NCBI GenBank assembly: GCA_964450915.1
Contig: CAYVFG010000001.1
Location: forward strand, 1 to 64,000
DNA length: 64,000 nucleotides
Reading direction: 5' to 3'
Source: HO2-45-11b sp964450915
GTDB taxonomy: Bacteria; Patescibacteriota; Andersenbacteria; UBA10190
The translations under genes were made by a program, and so were the position numbers. Below the pieces are notes generated by a model that was given only the letters and a program-made list of their open reading frames with translations, was not told the origin of the DNA and ran no database searches. Below are positions 1 through 9,115 of this stretch, piece after piece; positions within the stretch are counted from its first letter, which is position 1, and the number at the start of each line of letters is the position of its first letter.

Positions 1-2
1 AT

Positions 3-125
3 GAGGAGAAAGGCATGACCTACGGCGGCCACACGCCCATGTACGACTGCGATGAAGAGAGCATCAAAACCGGCGTCGCCGTGATGGCGGCGGCAGTGTG
101 TGATTTTCTGGATGCAAACAAATGA
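3..125 (+). CDS. C-terminal tail of an M20-family amidohydrolase (partial)
   Basis: The window opens inside this gene; only the last 40 codons are present, ending in TGA at 123-125. The tail contains GGHTPMYDCDEE followed by an alanine-rich helix. This matches the end of M20 peptidases and amidohydrolases, where a His-Thr-Pro-x-Tyr-Asp segment near the C-terminus contributes to the active site and is followed by a helix ending the protein. The next gene begins 25 bases on, on the same strand, so the two may be co-transcribed. Substrate cannot be told from this fragment. The family call rests on one motif. Confidence 0.5.
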   Translation, partial: EEKGMTYGGHTPMYDCDEESIKTGVAVMAAAVCDFLDANK

Positions 126-149
126 CCATCACGGCGTTTCAGCATCGCC

Positions 150-992
150 ATGCAGGCCAGCCACCTCCACCGCCTCGTTGTCTGTGTTATCACACTGTGC
201 AGCAGCACGCTCAGCGCCGCTGATTACACGTCGCCTTACAAAGTCGAATTCACCTTCAAGCAGGAAGATCTGATCGGTGATCTCCTTCAAGGACCACGCG
301 GCAGTTGGAAGGATCAGGCGAGCGTGCCTTACCACGACTGGTACGACGCCTCCTATCAAAAGCGCTGGCGTCACTGGGGACCTGCGGCCAAGCATTTTGA
401 TCCTCCCGCAGGCATCGCATCCAAAAGCCCGGAGTGGTCGCGCCAGCGCGTCATTGCCACGGGCTTGCGCTTTGTCGGCTACACCTACCAGCACCACCAC
501 ATCCCGGACTGGGAGCCGCCGGCAGACTGGCCCAAGGATGAGAAACAAACCACGCCAGTGACCAAGGGCCTCGATTGCAGCAACTTCACCGCCTTCGTTT
601 ACAACCTCGCCCTCGGCATCAAGCCGACCGGCGACGTCCAGGATCAATCCATGCTGACCGCCGCCCCCGGTCCCGGCGCAGGCCGCACCACAACGGTGAA
701 ACGCATCGAGCTTCCCTCCAAATACGAGGACTTTGAAACCACCCTGCTCACCGGCGACCTCCTGTTCGTGAAAAACAACAGCGGCGAAGTCTCGCACGTT
801 GTCTTGTGGGTCGGCAAAATCGGCCGCAGCCCCGACGGCGTGCCGCTGATTCTCGACAGCACGGGCAGCGGCACCAAGGACAGCAACGGCGTGTCCATCC
901 CCAACGGCATCCACCTGCGTCCATTCAAACGCGGTTACTGGTACGCCAGCAAGGCCAGCCATGCCCTGCGCATCATTCCAGAGGGACCGTAA
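150..992 (+). CDS. Secreted NlpC/P60-like cysteine peptidase
   Basis: A 280-residue protein with a signal peptide at residues 1-23 (hydrophobic core, then LSAAD). The catalytic Cys lies in GLDCSNFTAFVYN near residue 142, and a His in SHVVLWVG follows about 75 residues later. This is the Cys-then-His order of NlpC/P60 domains, which cleave peptide bonds in peptidoglycan. The glycine-rich stretch with DSTGSGTKDSNG after the His fits the strand-rich end of the fold. It probably acts in the periplasm on cell-wall stem peptides. GC-rich codons match the genes up to 5043. I chose the ATG at 150 because the hydrophobic signal follows at once; no strong ribosome-binding site helps. Confidence 0.75.
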   Translation: MQASHLHRLVVCVITLCSSTLSAADYTSPYKVEFTFKQEDLIGDLLQGPRGSWKDQASVPYHDWYDASYQKRWRHWGPAAKHFDPPAGIASKSPEWSRQRVIATGLRFVGYTYQHHHIPDWEPPADWPKDEKQTTPVTKGLDCSNFTAFVYNLALGIKPTGDVQDQSMLTAAPGPGAGRTTTVKRIELPSKYEDFETTLLTGDLLFVKNNSGEVSHVVLWVGKIGRSPDGVPLILDSTGSGTKDSNGVSIPNGIHLRPFKRGYWYASKASHALRIIPEGP

Positions 993-1337
993 AGCTGCAG
1001 CGCGGAGGAACCCGCCCCGGCTGCAAATGCCAGCATGAATCGTGCTGTCTCGTCCAAAGTACCAACGGCTGAAGAACACCCAACTGCTGGCACCGGGTGG
1101 AAGTGCCCCACGATCACCCCACGCAGGAGCTCTTTCTCCTCTCCCTGCCATTCAGGCTAATGGCCATAGACATCCAGAGGCTGATCTCCGCTCAGGTCTG
1201 ATCGGCGGCAAACGCAAGGCAAGGCAAGGCAAGGCAGGGTTTCACCCCATGGCATCCTGAGCAGCATTCAACTATGCAGCCCCGAACGTGCGGAAAATCC
1301 GGGCGTTTCTCGAAACCAAACCAACAAAAACATACTC
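993..1337. other. Intergenic stretch with a pentanucleotide repeat
   Basis: There is no convincing gene here. It contains a short tandem run of the pentamer AAGGC (about four and a half copies, 1215-1237), probably a slippage product. The last 60 bases before the autotransporter ATG are A/C-rich. I see no clear terminator for the upstream gene and no recognised riboswitch. Confidence 0.5.
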
Positions 1338-3854
1338 ATGAACAAACCCTCATCGAAAAATAATACCTTGCGAAGCAAGGGCTCCTGCGGGGGCCTTCTC
1401 GCATTGGCACTGCTAACCTTGGGCAGTCTTGACCCAAAAGTCAAAGCAGGCCAGATCTGGGATGGCGGAGGCGGGGACGCCTTGTGGTCAACTAGCACCA
1501 ACTGGGACCTTGACACGGCGCCAGTTTATAGCGCGGGCATTCAGTTTGGGGGGATTGTGAACCTAACCCCGAACAATGACCTTCTCGGTCTTAGTGTCGG
1601 CGACCCTCTCGTCCCTCTCACCCCTGGCATCACCTTCAATCTGGGTGCGGGCGCTTTCAATCTCACTGGGAATGGGATCACTCTCAGCGGCGGTATCGTC
1701 AACAATTCGGCCAGCGTGCAGACGATTAGCTTTGGTGGTACGGGCATCACCCTGGGTGCAGCACAGACGTGGAATTCAGGCCTTGTCCCGTTGGGGGGGC
1801 TGAGTGTGGGCTCTGCGGTTGATCTGGCAGGTCAGGCACTGACGGTCGATGGCACCAACAATACAACCATCTCGGGTGCGATCTCTGACACGGTTGTCGG
1901 CGGCTCACTTGTCAAAAATGGTTTAGGAACGCTTCTTTTGAGCGGCACGAACACCTTCACTGGGACCACCACCGTCAATCAGGGCATCCTGCAGCTTCAA
2001 AACGGAGCAGCGATTGCAGACACGTCCGCAGTGACCGTGACGGCACCAGGTTCACTCGACCTGCTCACAAGTGAAACCATCGGCAGCCTTGCAGGCAGCG
2101 GCGACACCACCCTCAACGCCAATACCCTGACCACAGGCGGTGACAACACCTCAACCACCTACAGTGGTGTTCTGAGTGGCGTCGGCGGCTCACTGGTCAA
2201 AAATGGCGCAGGAACGTTCACGACATCGAACATCCTTCCCAACACCTATACGGGCACCACGGCAGTCAACGCGGGAACTCTCAATGTGCTGGGCACCCAT
2301 GCCGGTGGCGGAAATTACACCATTGCCGCAGGCGCCACGCTTTCAGGCACGGGAATCATCACAGAGGCTGCGGGAGCTTCCATCTTCAACAACGGGGCGA
2401 TTGTTGTAGGCGATTCCACAGTCATTCCTGTTGCATCCACACTCTCAATCACCACCTCAGGCGCAGGCGCGATCACCATGGGAGCCGGCAGTACTTTGGC
2501 GGTCGATCTCTTCACCGGTGCCGGTCTTGGAAACAACACCGTCATTCCAGGTTCTTCTGACACGTTCAACCTCGGCGGCAATCTCAATTCTGTTGCTGGC
2601 GGCACCCTGGTCATTGGCAATCCTACAGCGATGACAGGCTTCACGGGTGGAGACAGCTGGAAAGTGGTGAATCTCGTTCCAGGCTCCATTACCGGCAATC
2701 TGGGTCTCACCGGCAATCTCGACACCTCTGCTCTGAATCTCACAGCGACTCAGGTGGGCAATTTCAGCCAGACTTCCGGTGTCTTCACGATCATCGACAC
2801 CATCACCGGTTTGCAAATGGCCAACGCCATGGGGCAGGCCGTGCTTGCCAGTACTCAGAGTGTCCTCACGGATGTGAATGGACGCCTGTTCTTCCTCCGT
2901 GCGGGTCAGGGCGACCTGTCCGATGACAGCGAGTACGACCAGGCCGTGGTCAATGATCCGGGCAACGGTTCTGGCAAGAACCCTGCACCAAGACCAACGG
3001 TTCAGCGCCGTCCCCAGACGGGTCTGTGGCAGGTTTTTGCCACGGCAAACTACAACAACGCCAGGCTCGGCGCTCTCGGCAGTCAGCAGGCGGGAATCCA
3101 GTCTGACAGCTGGAGTCCAGGAGTCGGCGCTGAGGTTCATGTCACACCGAATGTGGCCATTGGTTTCGCCCTCAACTGGCTGGAGTCCAAACAGACCTTC
3201 GGGAATGGCGTCGGCTCCATGGACATGAATGGTTATGCACTGAGCGCCTACACTTCTTATGTGAAGAAGGCATTTTGGGCGGATCTCCTTTATAGCTTCG
3301 GCAGCTATGACATCGAAACGAACCGCAACCCGATCGGGTTCGGCATGGCTAACGGTAACACCGACGCCTACACCAACACGGTGCAGTTTAACTCGGGCTG
3401 GAACTTCCGTTTCCAGAACAACAGCTTGGTGACCGGTCCGTTCATTGGACTCGACTACACCCACGTCTCCATTGACGCCTATGGAGAGTCTGGTGGCGGC
3501 CTTGGGGCCCTGGCCTACAACAAACGTACCGCTGAGTCCCTGATCTCCCGCATTGGCTGGTCGGTGAGCAAGTATGTCAAAACAGACTTCGCCGTCATCA
3601 CTGCACAGGCCCGTCTGAGCTACGAGCGCCAGAACTTGAGCAACAACAGCGGCGCCACCATTGGCCTCATCAATCAGCCATTCGTGGTAAGCGGCGGCAG
3701 TCAGAGCTATGGCCAGGATTACATGGTCGCAGGAGCTGGCCTGAACTTCCAGTTCACGCCAAACCTCGGTTTGCTCCTCAACTACCAGGGTCAGTTCTTC
3801 CGTCAGTCAGTGCAGGCTCATTACGTGGGCCTGCGCCTCAGCTACAAATTCTAA
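1338..3854 (+). CDS. Autotransporter with beta-strand repeats and C-terminal barrel
   Basis: An 838-residue outer-membrane protein. Residues 1-38 form a signal peptide with a long basic N-region. The passenger (about 40-520) is low in charge, rich in Gly, Thr, Asn and Leu, and carries repeats of the type SLVKNGLGTLLLSGTNTFTGTT, SLVKNGAGTFTTSN and TYTGTTAVNAGTLNV. These are autotransporter-associated beta-strand repeats that build a beta-helix. Residues from about 560 form an autotransporter barrel (GLWQVFATANYNNARLG, many alternating strands) that ends in the aromatic strand YVGLRLSYKF, as expected for insertion by the BAM machinery. It likely displays or releases its passenger at the cell surface. 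Such long PATR proteins are frequent in Verrucomicrobiota. A strong terminator follows. Confidence 0.85.
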   Translation: MNKPSSKNNTLRSKGSCGGLLALALLTLGSLDPKVKAGQIWDGGGGDALWSTSTNWDLDTAPVYSAGIQFGGIVNLTPNNDLLGLSVGDPLVPLTPGITFNLGAGAFNLTGNGITLSGGIVNNSASVQTISFGGTGITLGAAQTWNSGLVPLGGLSVGSAVDLAGQALTVDGTNNTTISGAISDTVVGGSLVKNGLGTLLLSGTNTFTGTTTVNQGILQLQNGAAIADTSAVTVTAPGSLDLLTSETIGSLAGSGDTTLNANTLTTGGDNTSTTYSGVLSGVGGSLVKNGAGTFTTSNILPNTYTGTTAVNAGTLNVLGTHAGGGNYTIAAGATLSGTGIITEAAGASIFNNGAIVVGDSTVIPVASTLSITTSGAGAITMGAGSTLAVDLFTGAGLGNNTVIPGSSDTFNLGGNLNSVAGGTLVIGNPTAMTGFTGGDSWKVVNLVPGSITGNLGLTGNLDTSALNLTATQVGNFSQTSGVFTIIDTITGLQMANAMGQAVLASTQSVLTDVNGRLFFLRAGQGDLSDDSEYDQAVVNDPGNGSGKNPAPRPTVQRRPQTGLWQVFATANYNNARLGALGSQQAGIQSDSWSPGVGAEVHVTPNVAIGFALNWLESKQTFGNGVGSMDMNGYALSAYTSYVKKAFWADLLYSFGSYDIETNRNPIGFGMANGNTDAYTNTVQFNSGWNFRFQNNSLVTGPFIGLDYTHVSIDAYGESGGGLGALAYNKRTAESLISRIGWSVSKYVKTDFAVITAQARLSYERQNLSNNSGATIGLINQPFVVSGGSQSYGQDYMVAGAGLNFQFTPNLGLLLNYQGQFFRQSVQAHYVGLRLSYKF

Positions 3855-3884
3855 GTCATTAACGTTCACCGTTAAATCCCGGGG

Positions 3885-3915
3885 GGCATTGCTGAAAGGC
3901 AATGCCTCCTTTTTT
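3885..3915 (+). terminator. Intrinsic terminator after the autotransporter gene
   Basis: An 8-bp stem GGCATTGC/GCAATGCC with a short loop is followed by a run of T. It sits just past the stop codon of the upstream gene and just before the convergent polX fragment. Confidence 0.8.
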
Positions 3916-3921
3916 GTGGCT

Positions 3922-5043
3922 CTAAATTCCCGCACGTTTCGCCCGCAGCACTTCCTCCACCTCTCCCAGCGGCAGGCAGTTGATCACATCCTTCCGCGTG
4001 AGCCAGCCTTTGCGGGCGGCTTTGATGCCATAGATCACCGCCTGCAATCCGTGCGTGCTGTGGGCATCGGGGTTGATGCTGCATTTCACGCCTTTCGCTT
4101 TCGCGAGCTTCCACCAGCGCCAGTCCATGTCCAGACGCCACGCGCTGGCGTTGAGCTCGATGATGGTGCCGGTTTCCGCGGCGGCATCGATCACGGCAGC
4201 CACGTTCACATTGTAAGCAGGGCGCTGCAGCAGCAGCCGTCCCGTGAGATGTCCCAGCATGGTGACGTGCGGATTCTCAATGGCTCGAATGATGCGCTTC
4301 GTCATCTCCGCCTCGGGCAAATTGAAGACGTTGTGCACGGAGGCGACCACATAATCGAGCTGGCCCATAATCTCGTCACTGAAATCGAGGCTGCCATCCT
4401 TGAGAATGTCCACCTCGCTGCCGGCAAAGATGCGGAAGCCCTCTTCGGCCATCTCCTCATTCAGTGCCTTGATCTCTTCGATTTGTTTCAACAGTCGCTT
4501 CTCATCCAGCCCATTCGCCTGGAAAGACGACTTGCTGTGATCGGCGATGCCAAGGTACTGCAAACCCAGCTCATGCGCCGCCTCCGCCATCTCGCGCAAA
4601 GTCGCGCCACCATCGCTGGCGGTGGTGTGGTTGTGAAAGACACCGCGCAGATTCTCAAGCTGGATGAGGCGTGGCAGACCACCGTGCTCGGCGGCATCTA
4701 TCTCGCCCGTGTTCTCCCGCAGCTCAGGATCGATGAAGTCGAGATCCAGCGCGCGGTAGAGTTCCGCTTCATCATGAACCGGTGGAATGACCGGCGCATC
4801 CGCATGATCCGGCACCGGCGTGAAGCCATACTCATTGAGCGACCAGCCACGAGCAAGCGCACGCTGGCGGATGGCCACATTGTGCTCCTTGCTGCCGGTG
4901 AAGTAGACCAGCGCAAAAGGGAACTCCTTGCTCGATACGGCACGCAGATCGCACTGCACCCCATGAGTGACGTGCACACTGGCTTTCGTCGGCCCTTTGG
5001 CGATGACATCCACCACCAGTGGCAGTTGCACAAAGGACTCGAT
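3922..5043 (-). CDS. polX: PolX-family DNA polymerase, 3' part only (PHP domain)
   Basis: About 373 residues of a bacterial family X polymerase. Residues near the truncated end (ESFVQLPLVVDVIAKG, GVQCDLRAV, TGSKEHNVAIR) match the end of the polymerase part. A PHP phosphoesterase domain follows, with GVFHNHTTASDG, GIADHSKS, a conserved Glu in AGSEVDIL, VVASVHN, MLGHLTGR and the closing SINPDAHS motif. PHP domains of PolX are metal-dependent 3'-5' exonucleases in base-excision repair. Full-length bacterial PolX is about 570 residues. Here the helix-hairpin-helix and nucleotidyltransferase parts are missing, because the open frame meets a TAG inside the first array repeat. A complete start codon is absent, so this is a truncated gene at a sequence junction, not a natural short form. 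Confidence 0.85.
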   Translation of the reverse strand: MESFVQLPLVVDVIAKGPTKASVHVTHGVQCDLRAVSSKEFPFALVYFTGSKEHNVAIRQRALARGWSLNEYGFTPVPDHADAPVIPPVHDEAELYRALDLDFIDPELRENTGEIDAAEHGGLPRLIQLENLRGVFHNHTTASDGGATLREMAEAAHELGLQYLGIADHSKSSFQANGLDEKRLLKQIEEIKALNEEMAEEGFRIFAGSEVDILKDGSLDFSDEIMGQLDYVVASVHNVFNLPEAEMTKRIIRAIENPHVTMLGHLTGRLLLQRPAYNVNVAAVIDAAAETGTIIELNASAWRLDMDWRWWKLAKAKGVKCSINPDAHSTHGLQAVIYGIKAARKGWLTRKDVINCLPLGEVEEVLRAKRAGI

Positions 5044-5048
5044 TACCT
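5038..5048. other. Junction between two dissimilar sequences
   Basis: The polX reading frame is intact to about 5043 and is then lost. From 5045 the sequence is a member of the hairpin-repeat array. Base composition and gene style change at the same point, from GC-rich to AT-richer. A chimeric assembly is the simplest reading; a real insertion is possible but less likely. Confidence 0.75.
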
Positions 5049-5632
5049 AGTAAGATTTTTCACTTGCTCCGCGCCCCAGTCAAGACCAGCATGCTGGAGA
5101 AAACGCTACCTATCTTCACAGCATTTAACACCAGCAAGAACAAATTCCTGCTCACAACTCTACGGAACCATGCCATACGTTAGTTGACTCTACTGAACTA
5201 CGCGACGATACACTAGCAAAGTTTCTTGCTCGTAACTTCACACCGGCTTAGTGAGCTGGACGTTAGGTAGCGGTATGATACCAGCAAGAATTGCTTCCTG
5301 CTCTCCACAAAAGGCCAATCAAGTTTAGTTTAATCAAGTCCACTGAATTGTACTAAAGCACGCACCCTAGCAAGAAATAAATCTTGCTCACGACATTATT
5401 GTAGCGAAGTATACAGCTCCTAATCGTAGGATACTGGACAATGCGATAACACCAGCAAAATTTCTTTGCTCTCTGCTTTAGTCTGCAAAGGGGAACAACG
5501 AATTACTGGAGTCCGCTCAAGTGTATACACTAGCAGAATTTTCATTCTGCTCGCCAAGCAGTACAGTCAACCTCAATTCAGGACAGGTTAAGCCACGGCA
5601 GCATGCCAACACCAGCAAACAGCTGTTTGCTC
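5045..5632 (-). repeat. Hairpin-repeat array A (8 units, cut by the junction)
   Basis: Eight short palindromes start near 5045, 5128, 5210, 5279, 5364, 5449, 5527 and 5609. The common form on the plus strand is AC(A)C(T/C)AGCAAG, a 3-10 base loop, then CTTGCTC. Stem changes are compensated: AGCAGAAT pairs with ATTCTGCT (unit 7) and AGCAAAC with GTTTGCT (unit 8). Segments between them are 48-62 bases, all different. Several fold on themselves, such as CCGGCT/AGCTGG at 5243-5258 and AACCT/AGGTT near 5570-5590. A promoter at 5753-5781 reads into the array on the minus strand. The distal end and its terminator are missing because the sequence joins polX at 5043. Function is unknown. Confidence 0.85.
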
Positions 5633-5752
5633 GCAACCACGCGAAACTATACGTGACTGAAACTCACGTAACGACACTGCACCGAACCTAATTGAATCAA
5701 TTGTCAAACAACGATCAACATCCCCCTTTCTGCTGAATATCAGGAACGGATT

Positions 5753-5781
5753 AAAATAACATATTATCATATTTTTTGCAA
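5753..5781 (-). promoter_or_regulatory. Sigma70-like promoter of array A
   Basis: On the minus strand TTGCAA (5776-5781) and TATTTT (5753-5758) are separated by 17 bases. The same -35 and -10 words with the same spacing precede arrays C and E. The leader that follows (5633-5752) differs from the leaders of C and E after the first few bases. Confidence 0.75.
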
Positions 5782-5782
5782 G

Positions 5783-5810
5783 AAAAAAGCGAGAGTAATG
5801 AAACTCTCGC
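5783..5810 (-). terminator. Intrinsic terminator ending array B
   Basis: The 8-bp stem GCGAGAGT/ACTCTCGC is followed on the minus strand by a T-run that runs straight into the -35 of the array A promoter. The same stem and loop recur at 13159-13180. Confidence 0.85.
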
Positions 5811-5864
5811 TGTGCACTGTTGTTAACTTCACAGGAGGAAGCAAAACAGCACTTTACTTAATGA

Positions 5865-6462
5865 ACACTAGCAAGAATTTCATCCTGCCCTGGACAATAG
5901 CCTAGCTAACTAAAGAACGCTGGAGCGAAGACTACTAAAGCTCAAATACCAGCAAAATTTCTTTTGCTCTATACTACACCAAGCAGCAAGGAAGTGTGCG
6001 TTAGTCTACCAGAGATCACGCTATTTTATAGAAGCGAGAATTCTAAAATTCCCGCCCTGGAACATAGGATAAGGTACTTGGCGGAAGCCCGGGATACTCA
6101 GCCTAATTTAAACTAGCAAGTTTTCTTGCTCGTTATGCTACGTGAGCATACGTTAGTCCAGATTGCTTAAGTCTGCGACACTCCACTCCAATACCAGCAA
6201 GAAATAAATCTTGCTCTACAGAAAGCATAAGAACAAATTACTGGAGCCAACAAGACTGGACACTATACACTGGCAAAATTTCTTTGCCCGAAACGTTAGG
6301 CCAGCCTAATTAAGTCTAGCGAGCTACGACATACAGGACGACACTATGTACACTAGCAAAAAATCTTGCTCTTTACCGAAGAGAACTCCACAAAGCCCTG
6401 CGAGAGCCTACCTAACTTCAGTGTAAGATATAAGAGAAGCGAGGATGCAAGCATCCTCGCCC
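5865..6462 (-). repeat. Hairpin-repeat array B (8 units) downstream of the helicase gene
   Basis: Units lie near 5865, 5946, 6027, 6111, 6190, 6265, 6349 and 6431. Two of them (6027-6057 and 6431-6462) are a longer variant beginning AGAAGCGAG, with stems GCGAGAATT/AATTCCCGC and GCGAGGATGC/GCATCCTCGC. The variable segments show clear internal stems: TATGCT/AGCATA at 6134-6150, TTAGG/CCTAA at 6296-6309, and a long imperfect stem closed by TAGG/CCTA with a GGAA loop in the segment 6058-6110. No promoter is evident between the helicase stop and the array, so the array may ride on the helicase transcript. The 6431-6462 hairpin has only a weak T-run, which would allow read-through or processing. 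Confidence 0.85.
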
Positions 6463-6508
6463 TACACTCGGCTTCGCTGCAATTCAGAGCAGGTCACCAT
6501 ACTTCACT

Positions 6509-8365
6509 TCATGTTCTCTGACTCAGCAAATCCTCTGCATCACGAATGCAGTTCTCAAACGGCAAGTCGCTTCGGTAGGATTTCTCCAACCAAGGAGGCA
6601 AAGCCCCCCACACAATCTTCTTGAATTGTTGCGAGATGAAGAATGTAACTCCAACATCTCGCGTACTTCGAACATTGCGTCCGCGCACTTGTAACGCTTG
6701 CTGCATCACACGCCAATTCCACAGCGCCCACCTGGCACCACCGAACCGCTTCTCTTCGAACTGTGTTCCGGGATCCGTTGGTACAGGGTATCCGGGCCGC
6801 AGAAAGAAGATGATCGGTGCAGTCTGTTTTGGCAGATCAACACCCTCAGCGTAGTTGGAAGCAGTGCCTACCAAGCAGTCGCCTACCCCTTCCTTGAACT
6901 TGATTGCGGCTTGCTTTGCGGTAACGCCATTCCCGTAGCTGATCGCTTCAAGCTTCTCTTCTTTTGCAAGCTGAAGAAACTTGTCACGCTCATCATTGGA
7001 GATGGTAACCACCAAGCTGCGATGCCCCTTGAGCGCAAATCGTTTTGCCGCACGAGCAATCTTTCGAATGCTTTGTGTCATGTCGCGCGCAGTCCGCGTG
7101 TTCATGGCAAGATTCGGCGTGTCCGTCGGCAAGTACAGCCTTGTATTTCCCGAAGGAAAGTTGGATTGCAACTGCAAGCACGGAAACCGAATCCCCGTTT
7201 CGTGTCCGAAGATTTCAGGATCACCGATCGTCGCAGAAAATGCGACAGTCAGCGGAGGCAGAATCTTTCGAATCAGCGGGGCCACATAATAGCACCGCAC
7301 CACGAGCTTGCACTCCACTAAGTCTCGCTCTCCTTTCTCGAACTTGTAGAAGGCACACGTGTAATTGAGCGGCTTTCGCTCTTCGGTCTCGAGCGAATAC
7401 TCAAAAGAATGTGAATACCGGCGCAAATCTCGCACCAGTGTTTCCAATTTCTTGAGCGCCACTCGATCCTCTTTCGCGTCGATGGTTCCGTTTCTCACGG
7501 CCTTCTCAATACGCGAAAGAAGTTTTCCCGAATCCACGTCTTCCAAGATCACCATCAAGCGGCGAAGTTCTGCATCCGTAAGAAGTACTGGCTCGTCGAG
7601 TTTCCTCTTCTTGCAAATGTACTTCATGGAAGCAAGAAACTTTTCCAGCACTTCAACTTCCGGAGCATCTATCCGAGTCAGCAATTCGATAGACCGTTCC
7701 AGATGGTAATCTGTAATGTCGTACGAAAGCGAACTGCGAACGATTTCCGCAATCCGATGCGCTTCATCAATCACGAGCGCGCCCGTTTCCGGGAACTCAT
7801 GACTGAACAGTTGAGTGAACAAGTAGAACGACGTGGTGCAAACCACGACGCCCCCTTGCTTCGCTTCGAACTTCTGCTGAAGATACGGACAAGCAGTTGC
7901 CCCCGGCTCAAACGTTTCTCCTGTTGTTTGATCAACCCGGTGAGGGCATGCCTTCAACATCGAACACGGAACTTCGTCAGCTTTGATGGTTTTTGAATCC
8001 AACGTAAGCTGAACCAGCTCTTCGTCACCGATGACTGATTGCCCTTGGTAATACAAGCACGGATGCTCGCATCGCCCCAAGGCAATTTTTACGTCTGGAA
8101 ACTCCTCCCTGATTTGCCCTACCAACGTTTTGTTGGGAGTGACAAAAAATGAGGTACCTCCATCGCGCTGCACCGATGCTTCAAGCCATGCTTTGGCAAC
8201 TGCCGTTTTCCCTGAACCTGTCGGGGATTCAACGACCGCAGACCCGTTCTGGGCCAAAAATTCCATCATTTCATCTTGGCCTTTCCATGGGCCATTTGCG
8301 TACCTTCCGCCTCGCGGAAAGCTAGCCTGCAATGCGTTCAGGCTAAGAGGGTTCTGATGTTTCAT
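6509..8365 (-). CDS. Fe-S superfamily 2 helicase of the XPD/DinG type
   Basis: About 618 residues from the ATG at 8365, preceded by AGAAGGA and AAGG. Walker A is ESPTGSGKTAV (about residue 45) and Walker B is VIDEAHR. Between them lie cysteines in GRCEHPCLYY, PCSMLKACPH and TACPYL, the pattern of the iron-sulfur domain of XPD/DinG helicases, which unwind DNA 5' to 3'. Motif III-like FSATIGDP and motif VI QALQVRGRNVRSTRDVG complete the set. DinG-type helicases partner Cas7-like proteins in type IV-A CRISPR systems. Here it stands alone between two hairpin arrays, with its own promoter (8452-8480). UGA is the stop, which argues against the UGA-glycine code of some CPR groups. Partnership with the neighbouring RAMP-like genes is inference. 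Confidence 0.85.
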   Translation of the reverse strand: MKHQNPLSLNALQASFPRGGRYANGPWKGQDEMMEFLAQNGSAVVESPTGSGKTAVAKAWLEASVQRDGGTSFFVTPNKTLVGQIREEFPDVKIALGRCEHPCLYYQGQSVIGDEELVQLTLDSKTIKADEVPCSMLKACPHRVDQTTGETFEPGATACPYLQQKFEAKQGGVVVCTTSFYLFTQLFSHEFPETGALVIDEAHRIAEIVRSSLSYDITDYHLERSIELLTRIDAPEVEVLEKFLASMKYICKKRKLDEPVLLTDAELRRLMVILEDVDSGKLLSRIEKAVRNGTIDAKEDRVALKKLETLVRDLRRYSHSFEYSLETEERKPLNYTCAFYKFEKGERDLVECKLVVRCYYVAPLIRKILPPLTVAFSATIGDPEIFGHETGIRFPCLQLQSNFPSGNTRLYLPTDTPNLAMNTRTARDMTQSIRKIARAAKRFALKGHRSLVVTISNDERDKFLQLAKEEKLEAISYGNGVTAKQAAIKFKEGVGDCLVGTASNYAEGVDLPKQTAPIIFFLRPGYPVPTDPGTQFEEKRFGGARWALWNWRVMQQALQVRGRNVRSTRDVGVTFFISQQFKKIVWGALPPWLEKSYRSDLPFENCIRDAEDLLSQRT

Positions 8366-8451
8366 GACCTTGCGTTCCTTCTCATTAATCATCCAAATTG
8401 TCAAACAGCACTGTTCGCAGCGCCAAAAAAGGCACAAGCTACGAACTCATT

Positions 8452-8480
8452 TTTATAGCATATCTTACTATTTTTGTAAA
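8452..8480 (-). promoter_or_regulatory. Sigma70 promoter of the helicase gene
   Basis: Minus-strand TTTACA (8475-8480), a 17-base spacer ending in ATATGC (extended -10, TG-n) and TATAAA (8452-8457). It lies about 90 bases upstream of the start codon. Confidence 0.8.
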
Positions 8481-8492
8481 GTATCTTTGGGT

Positions 8493-8525
8493 AAAAAAAG
8501 AAGCAGGCGTTTTGGAACACCTGCT
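8493..8525 (-). terminator. Intrinsic terminator ending array C
   Basis: On the minus strand the hairpin GAGCAGGTGTT...CGCCTGCT is followed by CTTCTTTTTTT. The same design ends arrays D, E and F. Confidence 0.85.
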
Positions 8526-8587
8526 CGGTAACTTGCTTCACTGTGCCTAAGTGGACATCAGGACAAAGAACAACGCCTCAGTGGATA

Positions 8588-9014
8588 TACCAGCAAGAAT
8601 AAACTTGCTCTAGACTACTCGGAAGAATACTTCACTCGAGGACAGGTTGCGCTACACCAGTGCATTACACTAGCAAGCCGAAGCTTACTCAAGACTCAGG
8701 GGTACGCCAGATTAGGCTGCTTAGCGAAACCTCGCGCTAGGCCATAACACTGGCAAATCGCAATTTGCTCCCTACACGACATTAGTTTGCTTGGCTAGGG
8801 TCTACAGTGCAGAAACGCACTATACAAAATCAAAGAGTAGCAAGAATTATTTCTTGCTCTGGGGTGAAAAGGACCACAGGATACGGTAGTGAACTGCGAC
8901 AAACTAGAAACACCAGCAAGAATAAACTTGCTCTCCACACCTACACAACTTTGCAACAGTATGCGAGACGCCAAAGTACTGAGGAATAACACTAGCAAGA
9001 AGTTATTCTTACCC
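8588..9014 (-). repeat. Hairpin-repeat array C (6 units)
   Basis: Units start near 8588, 8667, 8747, 8836, 8910 and 8989. Units 1 and 5 share the same core AGCAAGAATAAACTTGCTC, also seen at 11900-11918. Unit 3 is GGCAAATCGCAATTTGCTC, whose lengthened stem keeps pairing. The array lies between a promoter (9085-9113) and a terminator (8493-8525), both on the minus strand, so it is a free-standing transcription unit with no protein gene. That is strong evidence that the product is RNA. Confidence 0.88.
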
Positions 9015-9084
9015 TACAAAAAATGGCAATCTAGACTACTCGACCCAAGCCCACGGAATTTAATGAGTTGTTAAAGAACAAACT

Positions 9085-9113
9085 AAAATAACACAAGATT
9101 ATATATTTTGCAA
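9085..9113 (-). promoter_or_regulatory. Sigma70-like promoter of array C
   Basis: Minus-strand TTGCAA (9108-9113), 17-base spacer, TATTTT (9085-9090). The leader that follows contains GTTCTTTAACAACT, shared with array E. Confidence 0.78.
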
Positions 9114-9115
9114 GT

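Noticed and set aside
129..1151. A 340-residue minus-strand frame opposite the NlpC/P60 gene
   Set aside because: Its composition is typical of antisense frames in GC-rich DNA, and the plus-strand gene has a signal peptide and a catalytic motif.
2457..3464. A 335-residue minus-strand frame within the autotransporter gene
   Set aside because: It is a GC-rich shadow frame; the plus-strand protein has clear repeats, a signal peptide and a barrel.
3889..5187. A 432-residue plus-strand frame opposite polX
   Set aside because: It crosses the junction between unrelated sequences and opposes a gene with strong PHP-domain motifs.
6509..8365. UGA recoding (glycine) as in some CPR groups
   Set aside because: The helicase gene and several others end in TGA at the expected family length, and no in-frame TGA interrupts conserved proteins.
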